From: CAZSNH01 sp052388455
GTDB taxonomy: Bacteria; Pseudomonadota; Alphaproteobacteria; Rhizobiales; Hyphomicrobiaceae
DNA: 39,387 nucleotides
NCBI GenBank assembly: GCA_052388455.1
Contig: JBQTIA010000142.1
Span: 1-39,387, forward strand
Reading direction: 5' to 3'
Shown here: in pieces, positions 16,847 to 25,434 of the stretch
How positions within the stretch are numbered: the stretch's first letter is position 1
How the letters are laid out: each line of letters begins with the position of its first letter
Program-made: the position numbers and the translations under genes
Notes under the pieces: generated by a model
What the model saw: the letters and a program-made list of their open reading frames with translations, nothing else
The model's database searches: none
Told to the model about the DNA's origin: nothing

Positions 16847-17917
16847 TCAGGCTCCCCACCCGCGCACGATCTCGACCAGGCGGCCGACATTCTCCGGCGG
16901 GGTCTCCGGCACGATGCCGTGACCGAGGTTGAAGATGAAGCGCTTGCCGGACATCAGCTCCAAGATGTGGTCGATGCGCTCCTCCATGGCCGGCCCGCCG
17001 GCGACCAGCAGCAGCGGATCGAGATTGCCCTGAACGACGACATTTTCTCCTTCAAAGGCCTCGCTCATCATGTAGGGCGGCGTCGCCGTATCGCAGCCGA
17101 CGCCGTCGACCTTGGTCTCGGCCACGTACCACAGCGCCGACGACCCGGCGCCCTTGGGAAACCCGATGATCGGCACGTCCGGATGGAGGGCCTTCACCGC
17201 GGCCACAATGCGTGCGGTCGGCTCGACGACCCAGGTCTCGAACTCGTCGTCGGGAAGGCTGCCGGCCCAGGTGTCGAAAATCTGCAGGCAATCGGCGCCG
17301 GCGCTCACTTGGCCGGAGAGGTAGGCGATCGAGCTTTCGACCAGGATGTCGATGAGCTGCGAAAATCCTTCCGGGTCGCGGTAGGCCCAGAGCCGCGCCG
17401 CGGCCTGATCGGATGATCCTTCTCCGGCAACCATGTAGGTCGCGACGGTCCAGGGTGCGCCGCAGAAGCCAATGAGCGCGGTCTCTTTCGGCAGATCCTG
17501 GCGCAGTCGGGAGACCGTCTCGCAGACCAGCGCGAATTTTTCCCCCGTGGCGCCGACGTCGAGACGCTTCAGATCGGCCGCCTTGCGCACGGGGTCGAGC
17601 TTGGGCCCTTCGCCTTCGACGAAGCTCACGCCCTGGCCGAGGGCGTCGGGCACGACGAGAATGTCCGAGAACAGGATCGCCGCGTCGAAGCCGTAGCGCC
17701 GGATCGGCTGCAGCGTCACCTCGGCGGCCAGCTCCGGCGTGTAACAGAGCTTCAGGAAGCTCCCCGCCTTGGTGCGCGTTTCCCGATACTCGGGGAGGTA
17801 ACGGCCGGCCTGCCGCATGAGCCACATCGGCGGCGGTGTCAGCGATTTTCCGGCGAAGGGATCGAGAAAGCGACGATGGATGCCGCCACGCTTATCCTTG
17901 CTATCCATGGTCGACAC
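16847..17917 (-). CDS. hemE: Uroporphyrinogen decarboxylase
   Basis: Decarboxylates the four acetate groups of uroporphyrinogen III to give coproporphyrinogen III in heme synthesis. The product is about 356 residues, as expected. The family signatures PPMWLMRQAGRYLPEYRE and IGFCGAPWTVATYMVAG are intact, and the NLGHGI segment is near the C terminus. Two starts are possible: a GTG at 17917 with AGGA six bases upstream, or an ATG at 17908. The ribosome site favours GTG. It heads the hemE-hemJ-rho run. In Caulobacter and Rickettsia the region just upstream of hemE is the replication origin, and the same neighbour (ppsR/DUF299) is present here. Confidence 0.97.
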   Translation of the reverse strand: MSTMDSKDKRGGIHRRFLDPFAGKSLTPPPMWLMRQAGRYLPEYRETRTKAGSFLKLCYTPELAAEVTLQPIRRYGFDAAILFSDILVVPDALGQGVSFVEGEGPKLDPVRKAADLKRLDVGATGEKFALVCETVSRLRQDLPKETALIGFCGAPWTVATYMVAGEGSSDQAAARLWAYRDPEGFSQLIDILVESSIAYLSGQVSAGADCLQIFDTWAGSLPDDEFETWVVEPTARIVAAVKALHPDVPIIGFPKGAGSSALWYVAETKVDGVGCDTATPPYMMSEAFEGENVVVQGNLDPLLLVAGGPAMEERIDHILELMSGKRFIFNLGHGIVPETPPENVGRLVEIVRGWGA

Positions 17918-18360
17918 TTAGAATCCTAGAAGAGATTTCACTTTTATTCTTATGACTCTTAGGGGGAGGCATAGCGGTAATCAGCCGCCTGTCCACGGCT
18001 CGTCCCAAGGTTGCGGACCCCCGATCTGTGCGACAGCCAGGGCTAGTCGCCGCTCGCCGCCCGAGCCACTAGGGCCTGAGCCGCAAAATGGAGTCAATGC
18101 CTTGCTCCCCGTCGTGCCTCTGCAACCCTCGCGGACGACCTGTTGACAGCTCTGGTATGTCCTGGCGGGGCTGATGGGTGCTGTTGAATACTCCCGCCGA
18201 GGGAGAAAAACAGTTCGCGGCGCGCCAAAAGTGAGTATCCCGGTGGACACCGGACCACCACCCTCTGCACAACCCTGTCGGGCGGCCCCCGGCCGGGATA
18301 ACCTCGATTTTTCTCCTCACCTTTCCCACAGCCTCCAGCGTTGCGAGTTGACCCCGGTCC
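17918..18360. other. oriC: Candidate chromosomal origin of replication (hemE-ppsR intergenic region)
   Basis: This gene-free stretch of 443 bases lies between divergent hemE and ppsR, the conserved position of oriC in Caulobacter crescentus, Rickettsia and Sinorhizobium. A locally AT-rich block (about 17918-17960) could serve as the unwinding element. Three GANTC sites, the CcrM methylation motif, are at 17921-17925, 17954-17958 and 18091-18095. Genes point away from it on both sides. No exact DnaA box (TTATCCACA) is visible; the best near-matches I found, CTCTGCACA (18263-18271) and TTTCCCACA (18322-18330), match 7 of 9 bases of TTATNCACA. No TTAA-N7-TTAA CtrA site was seen. It must also contain the promoters of hemE and ppsR. 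The assignment rests on synteny. Confidence 0.55.
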
Positions 18361-19251
18361 ATGGCCCGAACCCCGCCCAGCTACTTTCACCTGCACCTCG
18401 TCTCGGATGCGACGGGGGAGACGCTGACCACCATCGCCAAGGCCGCCTCGGTGCAGTACGCGCAAATGCGGCCGATCGAGCATATGCATCCGCTGGTCAG
18501 AACGCCGCGGCAGCTCAAACGGGTGCTGCAGGAGATCGAGCAGGCCCCCGGCATCGTGCTCTATACCCTGGTCAACGCCGACCTCGGAGGTGAGCTGGAA
18601 CGCCGCTGCAAGGAGCTGCAGGCGCCGTGCCTTGCCGTGCTGAAGCCGGTCATGCAGACGTTCGAATCCTATCTCGGTGCGCCGCAGACACCGACAGTCG
18701 CCGGCCAGCACGTTCTCGATGCGGATTACTTCAGGCGGATCGATGCGCTCAACTTCTCCATGGCCCACGACGATGGGCGGCTGCCCGACGACCTGAGCGA
18801 TGCCGACATCATTCTGCTCGGCATTTCGCGCACTTCGAAAACGCCGACCAGCATCTATCTCGCCCAGCGTGGCTACAAGACCGCCAACCTGCCGCTGGTG
18901 CCCTCGCTCGCCCTGCCGGAGGCGCTGACCGAGCCGCATACGGCCTTCATCGTCTGCCTGGTGGCGAGCGCCGACCGCATTTCGGAGGTGCGCCGCAACC
19001 GGGCCATGCTGCTCTCCGACCGCGATCTCGACGACTACGTGGATCGCAGCCATATCGCGGCGGAGATCGCCCATTCGCGGCGCATCTGTGCCAAGCACGG
19101 CTGGCCGGTGATCGACGTGACGCGGCGCTCGATCGAGGAAACGGCGGCGGCCATCATCCGGCTGGTGCAGGACCGCAAGCTGGGTCTCGATTCGAAGGAC
19201 GGAAGCGAGGATGGCGCACCGCACGAGGGACCGCATGGCGGATCTCTCTGA
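18361..19251 (+). CDS. ppsR: Pyruvate, phosphate dikinase / PEP synthase regulatory protein (DUF299)
   Basis: A bifunctional Ser/Thr kinase and pyrophosphorylase that inactivates and reactivates PEP synthase or pyruvate phosphate dikinase by ADP-dependent phosphorylation. The product is 296 residues. The family's N-terminal HLHLVSDATGETL segment and the P-loop GISRTSKTPTSIYLA near residue 155 are clear. Which target enzyme is used cannot be read from the window. It is the gene called RP001/CC_0001 in reference alphaproteobacteria, directly right of the origin. Its 3' end overlaps the start of maf. The Shine-Dalgarno site before ATG 18361 is weak. The last 20 residues are Asp/Gly-rich and unconserved. 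Confidence 0.93.
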   Translation: MARTPPSYFHLHLVSDATGETLTTIAKAASVQYAQMRPIEHMHPLVRTPRQLKRVLQEIEQAPGIVLYTLVNADLGGELERRCKELQAPCLAVLKPVMQTFESYLGAPQTPTVAGQHVLDADYFRRIDALNFSMAHDDGRLPDDLSDADIILLGISRTSKTPTSIYLAQRGYKTANLPLVPSLALPEALTEPHTAFIVCLVASADRISEVRRNRAMLLSDRDLDDYVDRSHIAAEIAHSRRICAKHGWPVIDVTRRSIEETAAAIIRLVQDRKLGLDSKDGSEDGAPHEGPHGGSL

Positions 19252-19852
19252 CCGCGAGCTCATTCTGGCGTCAGCCAGCCGCACCCGCCGCGCGATGCTG
19301 GATGCCGCCGGCCTCGCCATCAACATCGTTCCGCCGGAGGTGGACGAGACGGCCTTGCGGATGATGATCGACATACAGGAGCCGGACGCTCCGCCGGAAC
19401 GCATCGCAGCCATACTCGCCGAGGCGAAAGCGACGACGGTCAGCAGCGACTATCCCCGTGCGGTGGTAATCGGCGCCGATCAGATCCTGTCCCTCGGTGC
19501 CGAGATCATCCACAAGGCGAACTCCGTCGCGGAGGCGAAGGCGACATTGTCGAAACTCCGCGGAAGAGCGCACACGCTGCATTCGGCCGTGGTGCTCGCC
19601 GTCGCGGGCCGAGCGGTCTGGTGCCACGTCTCGGCGGCGCGGATGACCATGCGGGCTTTTACGCCGGAATACCTCGCGCGCTATATCGAGACCTGCGGAG
19701 AGGACGTGCTGCACTCGGTCGGCTGCTATCAGATCGAGGGTATCGGATCACAACTGTTCGAGTGCATCGAAGGCGATCATTTCACGATCCTCGGATTGCC
19801 GCTTTTGGAGCTTCTCGCGGAGCTGCGCCGGTTGAAAGTCATCGCGGCATGA
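19235..19852 (+). CDS. maf: Maf-like nucleotide pyrophosphatase
   Basis: A house-cleaning nucleoside triphosphate pyrophosphatase of the Maf/HAM1-like fold, hydrolysing non-canonical or regular NTPs to NMP. The product is 205 residues from the ATG at 19235. The family opening ELILASASRTRRAML is followed by PPEVDE, the VIGADQIL segment with its catalytic Asp, KLRGRAHTLHSAV, and VGCYQIEGIG near the C terminus. An ATG at 19211 is an alternative with GGAAG upstream; 19235 has GAGGG at good spacing and sits nearer the conserved region. It overlaps ppsR by 17 bases and aroE by four (ATGA), so it is translationally embedded in the run. Confidence 0.92.
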   Translation: MADLSDRELILASASRTRRAMLDAAGLAINIVPPEVDETALRMMIDIQEPDAPPERIAAILAEAKATTVSSDYPRAVVIGADQILSLGAEIIHKANSVAEAKATLSKLRGRAHTLHSAVVLAVAGRAVWCHVSAARMTMRAFTPEYLARYIETCGEDVLHSVGCYQIEGIGSQLFECIEGDHFTILGLPLLELLAELRRLKVIAA

Positions 19853-20679
19853 GACACGCGGCGGTCATCGGTTGGCCCATCGAGCAATCCCGCTCGCCGC
19901 TGATCCACGGCTATTGGCTGCGGACCTACGGCATCGACGGGACCTATACGAAGATCGCCGTCAGGCCCGAAGATGTGCGCGAATTCCTCCGTACGCTGGA
20001 CGCGCGCGGACTTGCCGGGTGCAACGTCACCGTGCCGCACAAGGAAGCCGCCCTCGAAGCTGCCGACGAGATCGACGCTTCGGCGCTCGCCATCGGCGCG
20101 GCCAATACGCTGTGGCTGGACGACGGCAAGCTGCATGCAGCCAACACCGATTCATATGGCTTCATGACCCACCTGGCCCGATCGGTGCCGGATTGGCAGC
20201 GGCGGGAGGCTCCCGTGTCCATACTTGGCGCCGGCGGCGCGGCGCGCGCCATCGTGCACGGTTTCCTCGAAGCGGGCGTCGCTGAAGTACGGCTCTTCAA
20301 TCGTTCTCGTGGGAGGTCCGAGGCCCTGGCCCATCATTTCGGGCCGCGCGTCCGAGTGATGGACTGGACGGAGCGCAGCGAGGCCGCCCGCGACAGCGCT
20401 GTGCTGGTCAACACGACGACGCTCGGCATGAAGGGCAGCGGGTCGCCAGATATCGATTTTCGCAGCTTCGATCGGGAGTGCATCGTCGCCGACATCGTCT
20501 ACGTGCCGCTGGAAACGGAATTTCTGGCGAGAGCCAGGGCCGCAGGGCTTCGCACCGTCGACGGCCTCGGCATGCTGCTGCACCAGGCGGTGCCGGGCTT
20601 CGAGCGCTGGTTCGGACGGCGACCCGAGGTGACGGACGACCTCCATCGCCTGATCGTCAACGACATCGAGACGCGCTGA
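19849..20679 (+). CDS. aroE: Shikimate dehydrogenase
   Basis: Reduces 3-dehydroshikimate to shikimate with NADPH, the fourth step of the shikimate pathway to aromatic amino acids. The product is 276 residues, the normal size. The substrate-binding SRSPLIHGYW, NVTVPHKEA with catalytic Lys, and NTDSYGF are visible. The NADP-binding GAGGAARAI follows, then the basic NRSRGR loop that prefers the 2'-phosphate of NADP. The ATG overlaps the maf stop (ATGA at 19849-19852), and the stop shares one base with the coaE start. The longer frame upstream is only the maf shadow. Confidence 0.96.
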   Translation: MRHAAVIGWPIEQSRSPLIHGYWLRTYGIDGTYTKIAVRPEDVREFLRTLDARGLAGCNVTVPHKEAALEAADEIDASALAIGAANTLWLDDGKLHAANTDSYGFMTHLARSVPDWQRREAPVSILGAGGAARAIVHGFLEAGVAEVRLFNRSRGRSEALAHHFGPRVRVMDWTERSEAARDSAVLVNTTTLGMKGSGSPDIDFRSFDRECIVADIVYVPLETEFLARARAAGLRTVDGLGMLLHQAVPGFERWFGRRPEVTDDLHRLIVNDIETR

Positions 20680-21299
20680 TGCTGGTGGTAGGTCTGACCG
20701 GCTCGATCGGCATGGGAAAGTCGACCATCGCGGCCCGGTTGCGGCACCTCGGCATCGCCGGGTTCGACGCCGATGCCGAGGTGCACCGCCTCTACGACGG
20801 TCCGGCGGTCGGGACAATCGAGCGCGCGTTCCCCGGAACGACGCACGACGGGCGCGTGGACCGTGCGATGTTGGCCCAAGCGCTCCGGCAGGACAGCGGC
20901 GGGTTCGAGCGGCTGGAAGCGATCGTGCATCCGCTGGTACGGGCGTCCGAAGCCGAGTTCCTGCGCTCGCGGGCCTTGGCCGGTGATGTGCTGGCGGTGC
21001 TCGAGGTGCCGCTGCTCTATGAGACGGGTCTCGAAACTCTCCTCGATGCGGTGATCGTGGTTAGCGCGCCGGCCGAGGTGCAGCGCCGCCGTGTGCTCGA
21101 GCGACCGGGCATGACGGCGGCCAAGCTCGACAGTCTGCTGGCCCGCCAGATGTCCGACGCCGAGAAGCGCCGCCGCGCCGATTTCGTTGTGGACACAAGC
21201 GGCACCCTCGCTCAGTCCGAGCACCAGATCGATGCTATCGTCGAAACGCTCCGCCGGCGTCGGGGCCGCGCCTTCGACTCGCACTGGAAACCGAACTGA
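20679..21299 (+). CDS. coaE: Dephospho-CoA kinase
   Basis: Phosphorylates the 3'-hydroxyl of dephospho-CoA in the last step of CoA synthesis. The product is 206 residues. The P-loop GLTGSIGMGKST is at about residues 5-16, followed by DADAEVHRLY and the EVPLLYETG lid segment, all typical of CoaE. The start shares its first base with the aroE stop (TGATG). Together with coaA at 2324-3376, this window carries the first and last kinases of CoA synthesis on opposite sides of the candidate origin. The last 15 residues are basic and unconserved. Confidence 0.96.
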   Translation: MLVVGLTGSIGMGKSTIAARLRHLGIAGFDADAEVHRLYDGPAVGTIERAFPGTTHDGRVDRAMLAQALRQDSGGFERLEAIVHPLVRASEAEFLRSRALAGDVLAVLEVPLLYETGLETLLDAVIVVSAPAEVQRRRVLERPGMTAAKLDSLLARQMSDAEKRRRADFVVDTSGTLAQSEHQIDAIVETLRRRRGRAFDSHWKPN

Positions 21300-21335
21300 C
21301 GGGCGGCGCCGGCCGCCTAAGAGACAGGATCACTG

Positions 21336-22052
21336 ATGCTGCGCGAAATCGTGCTCGATACGGAGACGACCGGCCTCGATCCCAACAAGGGCGACCGGGT
21401 GATCGAGATCGGCTGCGTCGAGCTGCTGAACCGGATTCCGACAGGGCGCGAGTTTCACCGCTATATCAATCCCGAGCGGGACGTGCCGGCCGCCGCCGAG
21501 GCCGTGCACGGGCTTTCGACGACGTTCCTGCTCGACAAGCCGCTGTTTTCCACCGTCGCCACCGATTTCGCCGACTTCATCGCCGACGATCCGCTGGTCA
21601 TCCACAACGCCGCTTTCGACGTCGGTTTCCTGAATGCTGAGTTCAAGCGGCTCGGTCATCCCCGCCTGGTTCCGTCGCGCATCGTCGATACGCTGGAGCT
21701 GGCGCGGCGCAAGCACCCCGCCGGACCGAACAGCCTGGACGCCTTGTGCAAGCGCTACGGCGTCGATAATTCCAAGCGCACGCGGCACGGCGCACTGATG
21801 GATTCCTGGCTGCTGGCGGAGGTCTATGTCGAGTTGCTCGGCGAGCGGCAGGCCAAGCTCGTTTTGTCTAAATCCGGAAGTGATTCCGTGGCCTCGGACC
21901 GCCGACGCCGCAGCAAAAGCGCGGTGCAGAGACCGCAGCCGCTGCCCAGCCGGTTGACCGCCGAGGATCTGGCGGCTCACCGCGCGTTCGTGGCCAGCCT
22001 CGGGGCGAACGCGATCTGGCTCAAGCTCGAACCCGAGCCCGGCAAAGGCTGA
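21336..22052 (+). CDS. dnaQ: DNA polymerase III epsilon subunit (proofreading exonuclease)
   Basis: The 3'-5' exonuclease that proofreads for the replicative polymerase. The product is 238 residues, the normal size. All three DEDDh motifs are present: LDTETTGLDP (D8, E10), HNAAFDVGFLNAEF, and HGALMDSWLLAEVY with the catalytic His and Asp. The C-terminal region (about residues 180-230) is the flexible tail that in E. coli contacts the alpha subunit. An AGGA lies before ATG 21336. It follows coaE after 36 bases and is convergent with secB, only 13 bases between stops. The order coaE-dnaQ-secB is conserved near alphaproteobacterial origins. Confidence 0.97.
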   Translation: MLREIVLDTETTGLDPNKGDRVIEIGCVELLNRIPTGREFHRYINPERDVPAAAEAVHGLSTTFLLDKPLFSTVATDFADFIADDPLVIHNAAFDVGFLNAEFKRLGHPRLVPSRIVDTLELARRKHPAGPNSLDALCKRYGVDNSKRTRHGALMDSWLLAEVYVELLGERQAKLVLSKSGSDSVASDRRRRSKSAVQRPQPLPSRLTAEDLAAHRAFVASLGANAIWLKLEPEPGKG

Positions 22053-22065
22053 CGTCCGCTCCCGT

Positions 22066-22581
22066 TCAGCTTTTCAGTTTGCTGGACGCTTGAGCTGTCG
22101 CCTGCTCCTGCTGGCGGCGCACGTAGAGAGCGCCGAAATCCATCGGGTCGAGCAGCAGCGGCGGGAAGCCGCCTTCGCGCGTCACGTCGGCGGCGAGCCG
22201 GCGCAGAAAGGGGAAAATCAGCGTCGGGCAATTGACCAGCAGGAACGGCTCGAGCGCCGGCTCGGGGATGTTCTTCAACTGGAAAAGGCCGGCGTAGACG
22301 CATTCGAAAATATAGATGGTTCCGGCTTTGTTGGTCGCCTTGGCACGGAGATCGATGGCGCTCTCGTAGAGATCGGGTTTGTTCATCCGCTGGCCGTTGA
22401 CGCTGACCTCGATCGACATGCTCGGATCGTCGCCGGGCCCGCCGAGCAGCTTGCTCACGTTCGGATTTTCGAACGACAGGTCCTTGACGTACTGCGCGAC
22501 GACTTGAGCTTGGAATCCAGCGGTCTGCTTCTCGGTGGCTGCCGCGCCGCCGCCGTTCTTGCTCTTCTGCTCGTCTGCCAT
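22066..22581 (-). CDS. secB: Protein-export chaperone SecB
   Basis: A cytosolic tetrameric chaperone that holds preproteins unfolded and hands them to SecA. The product is 171 residues from the ATG at 22581. The core QAQVVAQYVKDLSFENPNV, the conserved acidic FECVYAGLFQL strand, the CPTLIFPFLRRL segment and the GGFPPLLLDPMDF motif are all intact. The first 20 residues are a Lys/Gly/Ala-rich tail seen in many alphaproteobacterial SecB proteins. A longer frame to 22641 adds no conserved sequence. Convergent with dnaQ; 117 bases separate it from the upstream fxsA, so it may use its own promoter. Confidence 0.97.
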   Translation of the reverse strand: MADEQKSKNGGGAAATEKQTAGFQAQVVAQYVKDLSFENPNVSKLLGGPGDDPSMSIEVSVNGQRMNKPDLYESAIDLRAKATNKAGTIYIFECVYAGLFQLKNIPEPALEPFLLVNCPTLIFPFLRRLAADVTREGGFPPLLLDPMDFGALYVRRQQEQATAQASSKLKS

Positions 22582-22698
22582 CGGGTGTGATCCGTTGCTG
22601 GTGGCGCATGGCCCGGTCCGGGTTGCGCGGGTGGCTATCATGCCCGTGCAGCGCCCGCAATTGGGCCACAGCGGCGATTTCCAGGAACAGGAGTTATG

Positions 22699-23187
22699 TC
22701 ACAGCCGCCGCGCCGGAGGCTGCGGGCCCCCGGGGTCGATGTCGCGCTCTCCCACACGGCTGTACTCCCCCTCTATTGTCACCGGGCCGTCTGTGCGAGA
22801 CGGGTCCTTCCGAGGGTGGGCCGACGGGCCGACCACGGTCGTCACCCGGGCGGCCCAAGTGGCGGCGAGGCGGCGAAGGGGTGGGATCAGCAGCAGCGCG
22901 CCGAGGGTGTCGGTGATCGGACCGGGGGCGACCAGCAGCATACCGGCGAGGACCACGAAACCGCCGTCCAGCACCTCGGCGGCCGGCAGATGCCGGCTTT
23001 CGAGTGCGTCGGTCATGCGCCGGGCCATGGTCATCCCGTGGCTGCGGATGGCGACGATGCCGATTACGGCCGTCCCCAGGATCATCGCCAGCACGCCGAG
23101 GACGCCGATGGTCTGCCCGAGCTTGATCAGCAGGGCAATTTCCAGCAGCGGCAGGGCCAAAACGGCGAGCGGCAGGGCAAATCGCAT
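22699..23187 (-). CDS. fxsA: FxsA family membrane protein
   Basis: A 162-residue inner-membrane protein of the FxsA family, named after an E. coli protein whose overproduction relieves F-plasmid exclusion of phage T7; its normal role is unknown. The first hydrophobic segment contains PLLEIALLIKLGQTIG, the next GVLAMILGTAVIGIVAIRSHG, and a later one VLDGGFVVLAGMLLVAPGPITDTLGALLLIPPLR, all signatures of the family. The cytoplasmic C-terminal tail (about residues 115-162) is hydrophilic. It is divergent from timA, sharing 183 bases of upstream DNA. Confidence 0.92.
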   Translation of the reverse strand: MRFALPLAVLALPLLEIALLIKLGQTIGVLGVLAMILGTAVIGIVAIRSHGMTMARRMTDALESRHLPAAEVLDGGFVVLAGMLLVAPGPITDTLGALLLIPPLRRLAATWAARVTTVVGPSAHPRKDPSRTDGPVTIEGEYSRVGERDIDPGGPQPPARRL

Positions 23188-23210
23188 GGCGGCAGCCTAA
23201 TTCAATACCG

Positions 23211-23239
23211 TTGGCTTCGATACGTTTGTGGCCTAGATT
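23211..23239 (+). promoter_or_regulatory. Possible sigma-70 promoter of timA-mltA-smr
   Basis: TTGGCT (23211-23216), a 17-base spacer and TAGATT (23234-23239) fit a housekeeping-type promoter in the fxsA-timA divergent region. It would start transcription about 125 bases before the timA ATG. The region is locally AT-richer than its flanks. Confidence 0.35.
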
Positions 23240-23370
23240 ATTGCAGCAACGTCCGCGACGCCCTCTTTCCGGCGTCACCCTCCCGCCGCAGGGCTGGATC
23301 ATTCTCATCTGAGACCATACATGTCTGCCCGGTCCCGTCCGGGACGGACGCGCTTCGGAAGGCTGCCGAA

Positions 23371-24120
23371 ATGAATGGCACGATCGACTCATTCACGCTG
23401 ATTTCGCTCATCGTCCTGCTGGTGCTGGTGTTCAAGCTGAGGAGCGTTCTCGGCCGAAACACCAGCGACGACGAGGCGCGGATCAAGGCCCGCAACGAGG
23501 AGCGGGAACGGGCCGCGGCCGCAGCCCAGGCGTCGGAAAAGGTGATCACGCTGCCGCGCCGTCCGCGCGAGGAGAACCCGGCCGAGGCGGCGGTGCCGGA
23601 TGCGTCCGTCGCGGAGGCCGAAGCCCGCATCAAGACGCTGGCCGGCAACGACAACGCCGTCCAGCGCGGTCTGCTCGACATCCTGAAGGCCGATCCGGAT
23701 TTCAATCCCGAGACGTTCCTCACCGGCGCGCGCCGGGCCTATGAGATGATCGTCACGGCCTTTGCCGAGGGCAACCGCAAGACCTTGCGCGACCTGCTCG
23801 CCCGCGACGTGTTCGAGGAGTTCTCGGACGCCATAACCGACCGAGAGAAACGCGGCGAGCAGATCGACCAGAGTTTCGTCGGAATCAACAAAGCCGACAT
23901 CCTGGAGGCCGAACTCGACAAGGGCATGGCGCAGATCACGGTGCGCTTCGTCAGCCAGCTCATCAAGGCGACCCGCGACAAGGCCGGCGCGGTGATCGAC
24001 GGCGATCCCGGCAAGGTGAAGGATCTCACCGACATCTTCACGTTCAGCCGCGATGTGTCGTCCGCCAAGGCGCTGCAGAACCTCAACTGGCGGTTGATCG
24101 GAACCGCGTCGCCGAACTAA
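23371..24120 (+). CDS. Tim44/TimA family membrane-anchored protein
   Basis: A 249-residue protein with an N-terminal membrane anchor (about residues 9-28, LISLIVLLVLVFKLRSVLG). A charged linker rich in Glu, Arg and Ala follows, then a C-terminal Tim44-like domain from about residue 95 (VQRGLLDILKADPDFNPETFLTGARRAYEMIV...). In Caulobacter the related TimA is membrane-bound; the mitochondrial Tim44 tethers the import motor. The bacterial role is not well defined. ATG 23371 follows GGAAGG eight bases upstream; the longer open frame starting at 22696 overlaps fxsA and is not protein-like. It probably heads an operon with mltA and smr. Confidence 0.9.
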   Translation: MNGTIDSFTLISLIVLLVLVFKLRSVLGRNTSDDEARIKARNEERERAAAAAQASEKVITLPRRPREENPAEAAVPDASVAEAEARIKTLAGNDNAVQRGLLDILKADPDFNPETFLTGARRAYEMIVTAFAEGNRKTLRDLLARDVFEEFSDAITDREKRGEQIDQSFVGINKADILEAELDKGMAQITVRFVSQLIKATRDKAGAVIDGDPGKVKDLTDIFTFSRDVSSAKALQNLNWRLIGTASPN

Positions 24121-24156
24121 TCTCCGATCTCGTTGACGAATGCGTTGCGGTCTGGA

Positions 24157-25434
24157 ATGGCAGTCGGGCGTCGCGGATGGTCCAATCGGGCAGAGCGCAC
24201 AGGGCTCTGCGGTCCTGGGGGTCGTTTCGCGCCCGTCGCGGTGTTCACCTCAGCAGCGGTTGTTCTTGCCACGGCCTCGGCCGCCAACACGCCCGACGCG
24301 AACAAGCGGCCTCGACCCATGCAGAAAAAAATCGAAATCAAGTTCGAGCCGGCGGACTTCGCGGCGCTGACCGGGTGGGAGCATGACGACCATCTGGCTG
24401 CATTTCATACCTTCGTGCGGTCCTGCGGGCAGGTGCTGAAGAAGGCGGAGGCCGACGGCGAAAAGTCGACGTTGGCGCCCGGACTGCTGGCCGCCTGCGA
24501 GGCGGGCCGCGAGCGGGCCAGGAAGCCGATCAGGGCCGGTGAGGCCAAGGCATTCTTCGAGGCCATGTTCACCCCGCACCGGGTGGCGCACGACGGTGAT
24601 CGCGGCCTGCTGACCGGATATTACGAGCCTGTTCTCGACGGGTCGCGCACGCCGGGCGGCCGCTACACCGTACCGATCTACAGCCGGCCGCCGGAGCTGG
24701 TGAACCTGGTCGAGGAGGCACAGCGCGGGGCGGTCGGAAACGCTCTCACCCACGCGCGGAAGACCGCGACCGGCACGGAGGCCTATTTCACGCGGGCCGA
24801 AATCGAGGACGGCGCTCTGGCGGGCCGCGGTCTGGAGTTCCTCTGGCTGACCGATCCGGTCGAGACGTTCATGATGCACATCCAGGGCTCGGGCCGCATC
24901 CGCCTGCCCGACGGGACGATGATCCGCATCACCTACGACGGCAAGAACGGGCATCCCTACACGTCTGTCGGCCGCTGGATGATCGACAACAAGAAGTTTC
25001 CCTCCGCCAACATGACTCTCGACGCCATGACGGAGTGGCTCAAGGCCGACGCCGTCCGCGGGCGCGAGGCGATGCACCAGAACAAGTCGTTCATTTTCTT
25101 CCGCGAGCTCAGCGGCAAGGAGGCCGAGAGCGCCATGGGTGTGATGGACATCCCGCTGACCGAGGGCCGCAGTCTCGCCGTCGACGCCGGATACCACGAC
25201 ATCGGCACGCCGGTGTGGGTCACGGCCCCGACCTTGCAGCACGCGACGCGGAAGGGCGGCTTCCACCGGCTGATGATCGCCCAGGACGTCGGCTCCGCGA
25301 TCAAAGGCCCCGAGCGCGGCGATCTCTATTTCGGGTCAGGTGACGACGCTGGAAAGCTCGCCGGCGTCACCAAGCATCCGGGTCAGTTCTTCGTGCTGCT
25401 GGCCGGCCCGCCGGTTCGGCAGGCGAAGCAATGA
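24157..25434 (+). CDS. mltA: Membrane-bound lytic murein transglycosylase A (MltA)
   Basis: Cleaves peptidoglycan between MurNAc and GlcNAc to form 1,6-anhydro ends. The product is about 425 residues. A basic N terminus and a hydrophobic stretch (FAPVAVFTSAAVVLATASAA) look like a signal peptide ending near ASA-A; no lipobox Cys is seen, unlike E. coli MltA. The catalytic region has GLLTGYYEPVLDGSR, the FMMHIQGSGRIRL segment, and the 3D domain at the C terminus, with DAGYHDIGTPVWV and MIAQDVGSAIKGPERGDLYFG carrying the expected catalytic Asp. The start is uncertain: TTG 24133 or ATG 24157, neither with a good ribosome site. The stop overlaps smr by ATGA. Confidence 0.93.
   Translation: MAVGRRGWSNRAERTGLCGPGGRFAPVAVFTSAAVVLATASAANTPDANKRPRPMQKKIEIKFEPADFAALTGWEHDDHLAAFHTFVRSCGQVLKKAEADGEKSTLAPGLLAACEAGRERARKPIRAGEAKAFFEAMFTPHRVAHDGDRGLLTGYYEPVLDGSRTPGGRYTVPIYSRPPELVNLVEEAQRGAVGNALTHARKTATGTEAYFTRAEIEDGALAGRGLEFLWLTDPVETFMMHIQGSGRIRLPDGTMIRITYDGKNGHPYTSVGRWMIDNKKFPSANMTLDAMTEWLKADAVRGREAMHQNKSFIFFRELSGKEAESAMGVMDIPLTEGRSLAVDAGYHDIGTPVWVTAPTLQHATRKGGFHRLMIAQDVGSAIKGPERGDLYFGSGDDAGKLAGVTKHPGQFFVLLAGPPVRQAKQ

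Noticed and set aside
17918..17960. Irr/iron-type operator before hemE (TTAGAA-like half sites at 17919-17930)
   Set aside because: The half sites are not in inverted orientation as such a box would need; resemblance is too weak.
17918..18360. Consensus DnaA boxes in the candidate origin
   Set aside because: No exact TTATCCACA on either strand; only partial matches, so they are not listed as separate features.
18094..19413. Minus-strand open frame of 439 residues over the candidate origin and ppsR
   Set aside because: Antisense to ppsR, which is strongly supported; no motif in the minus frame.
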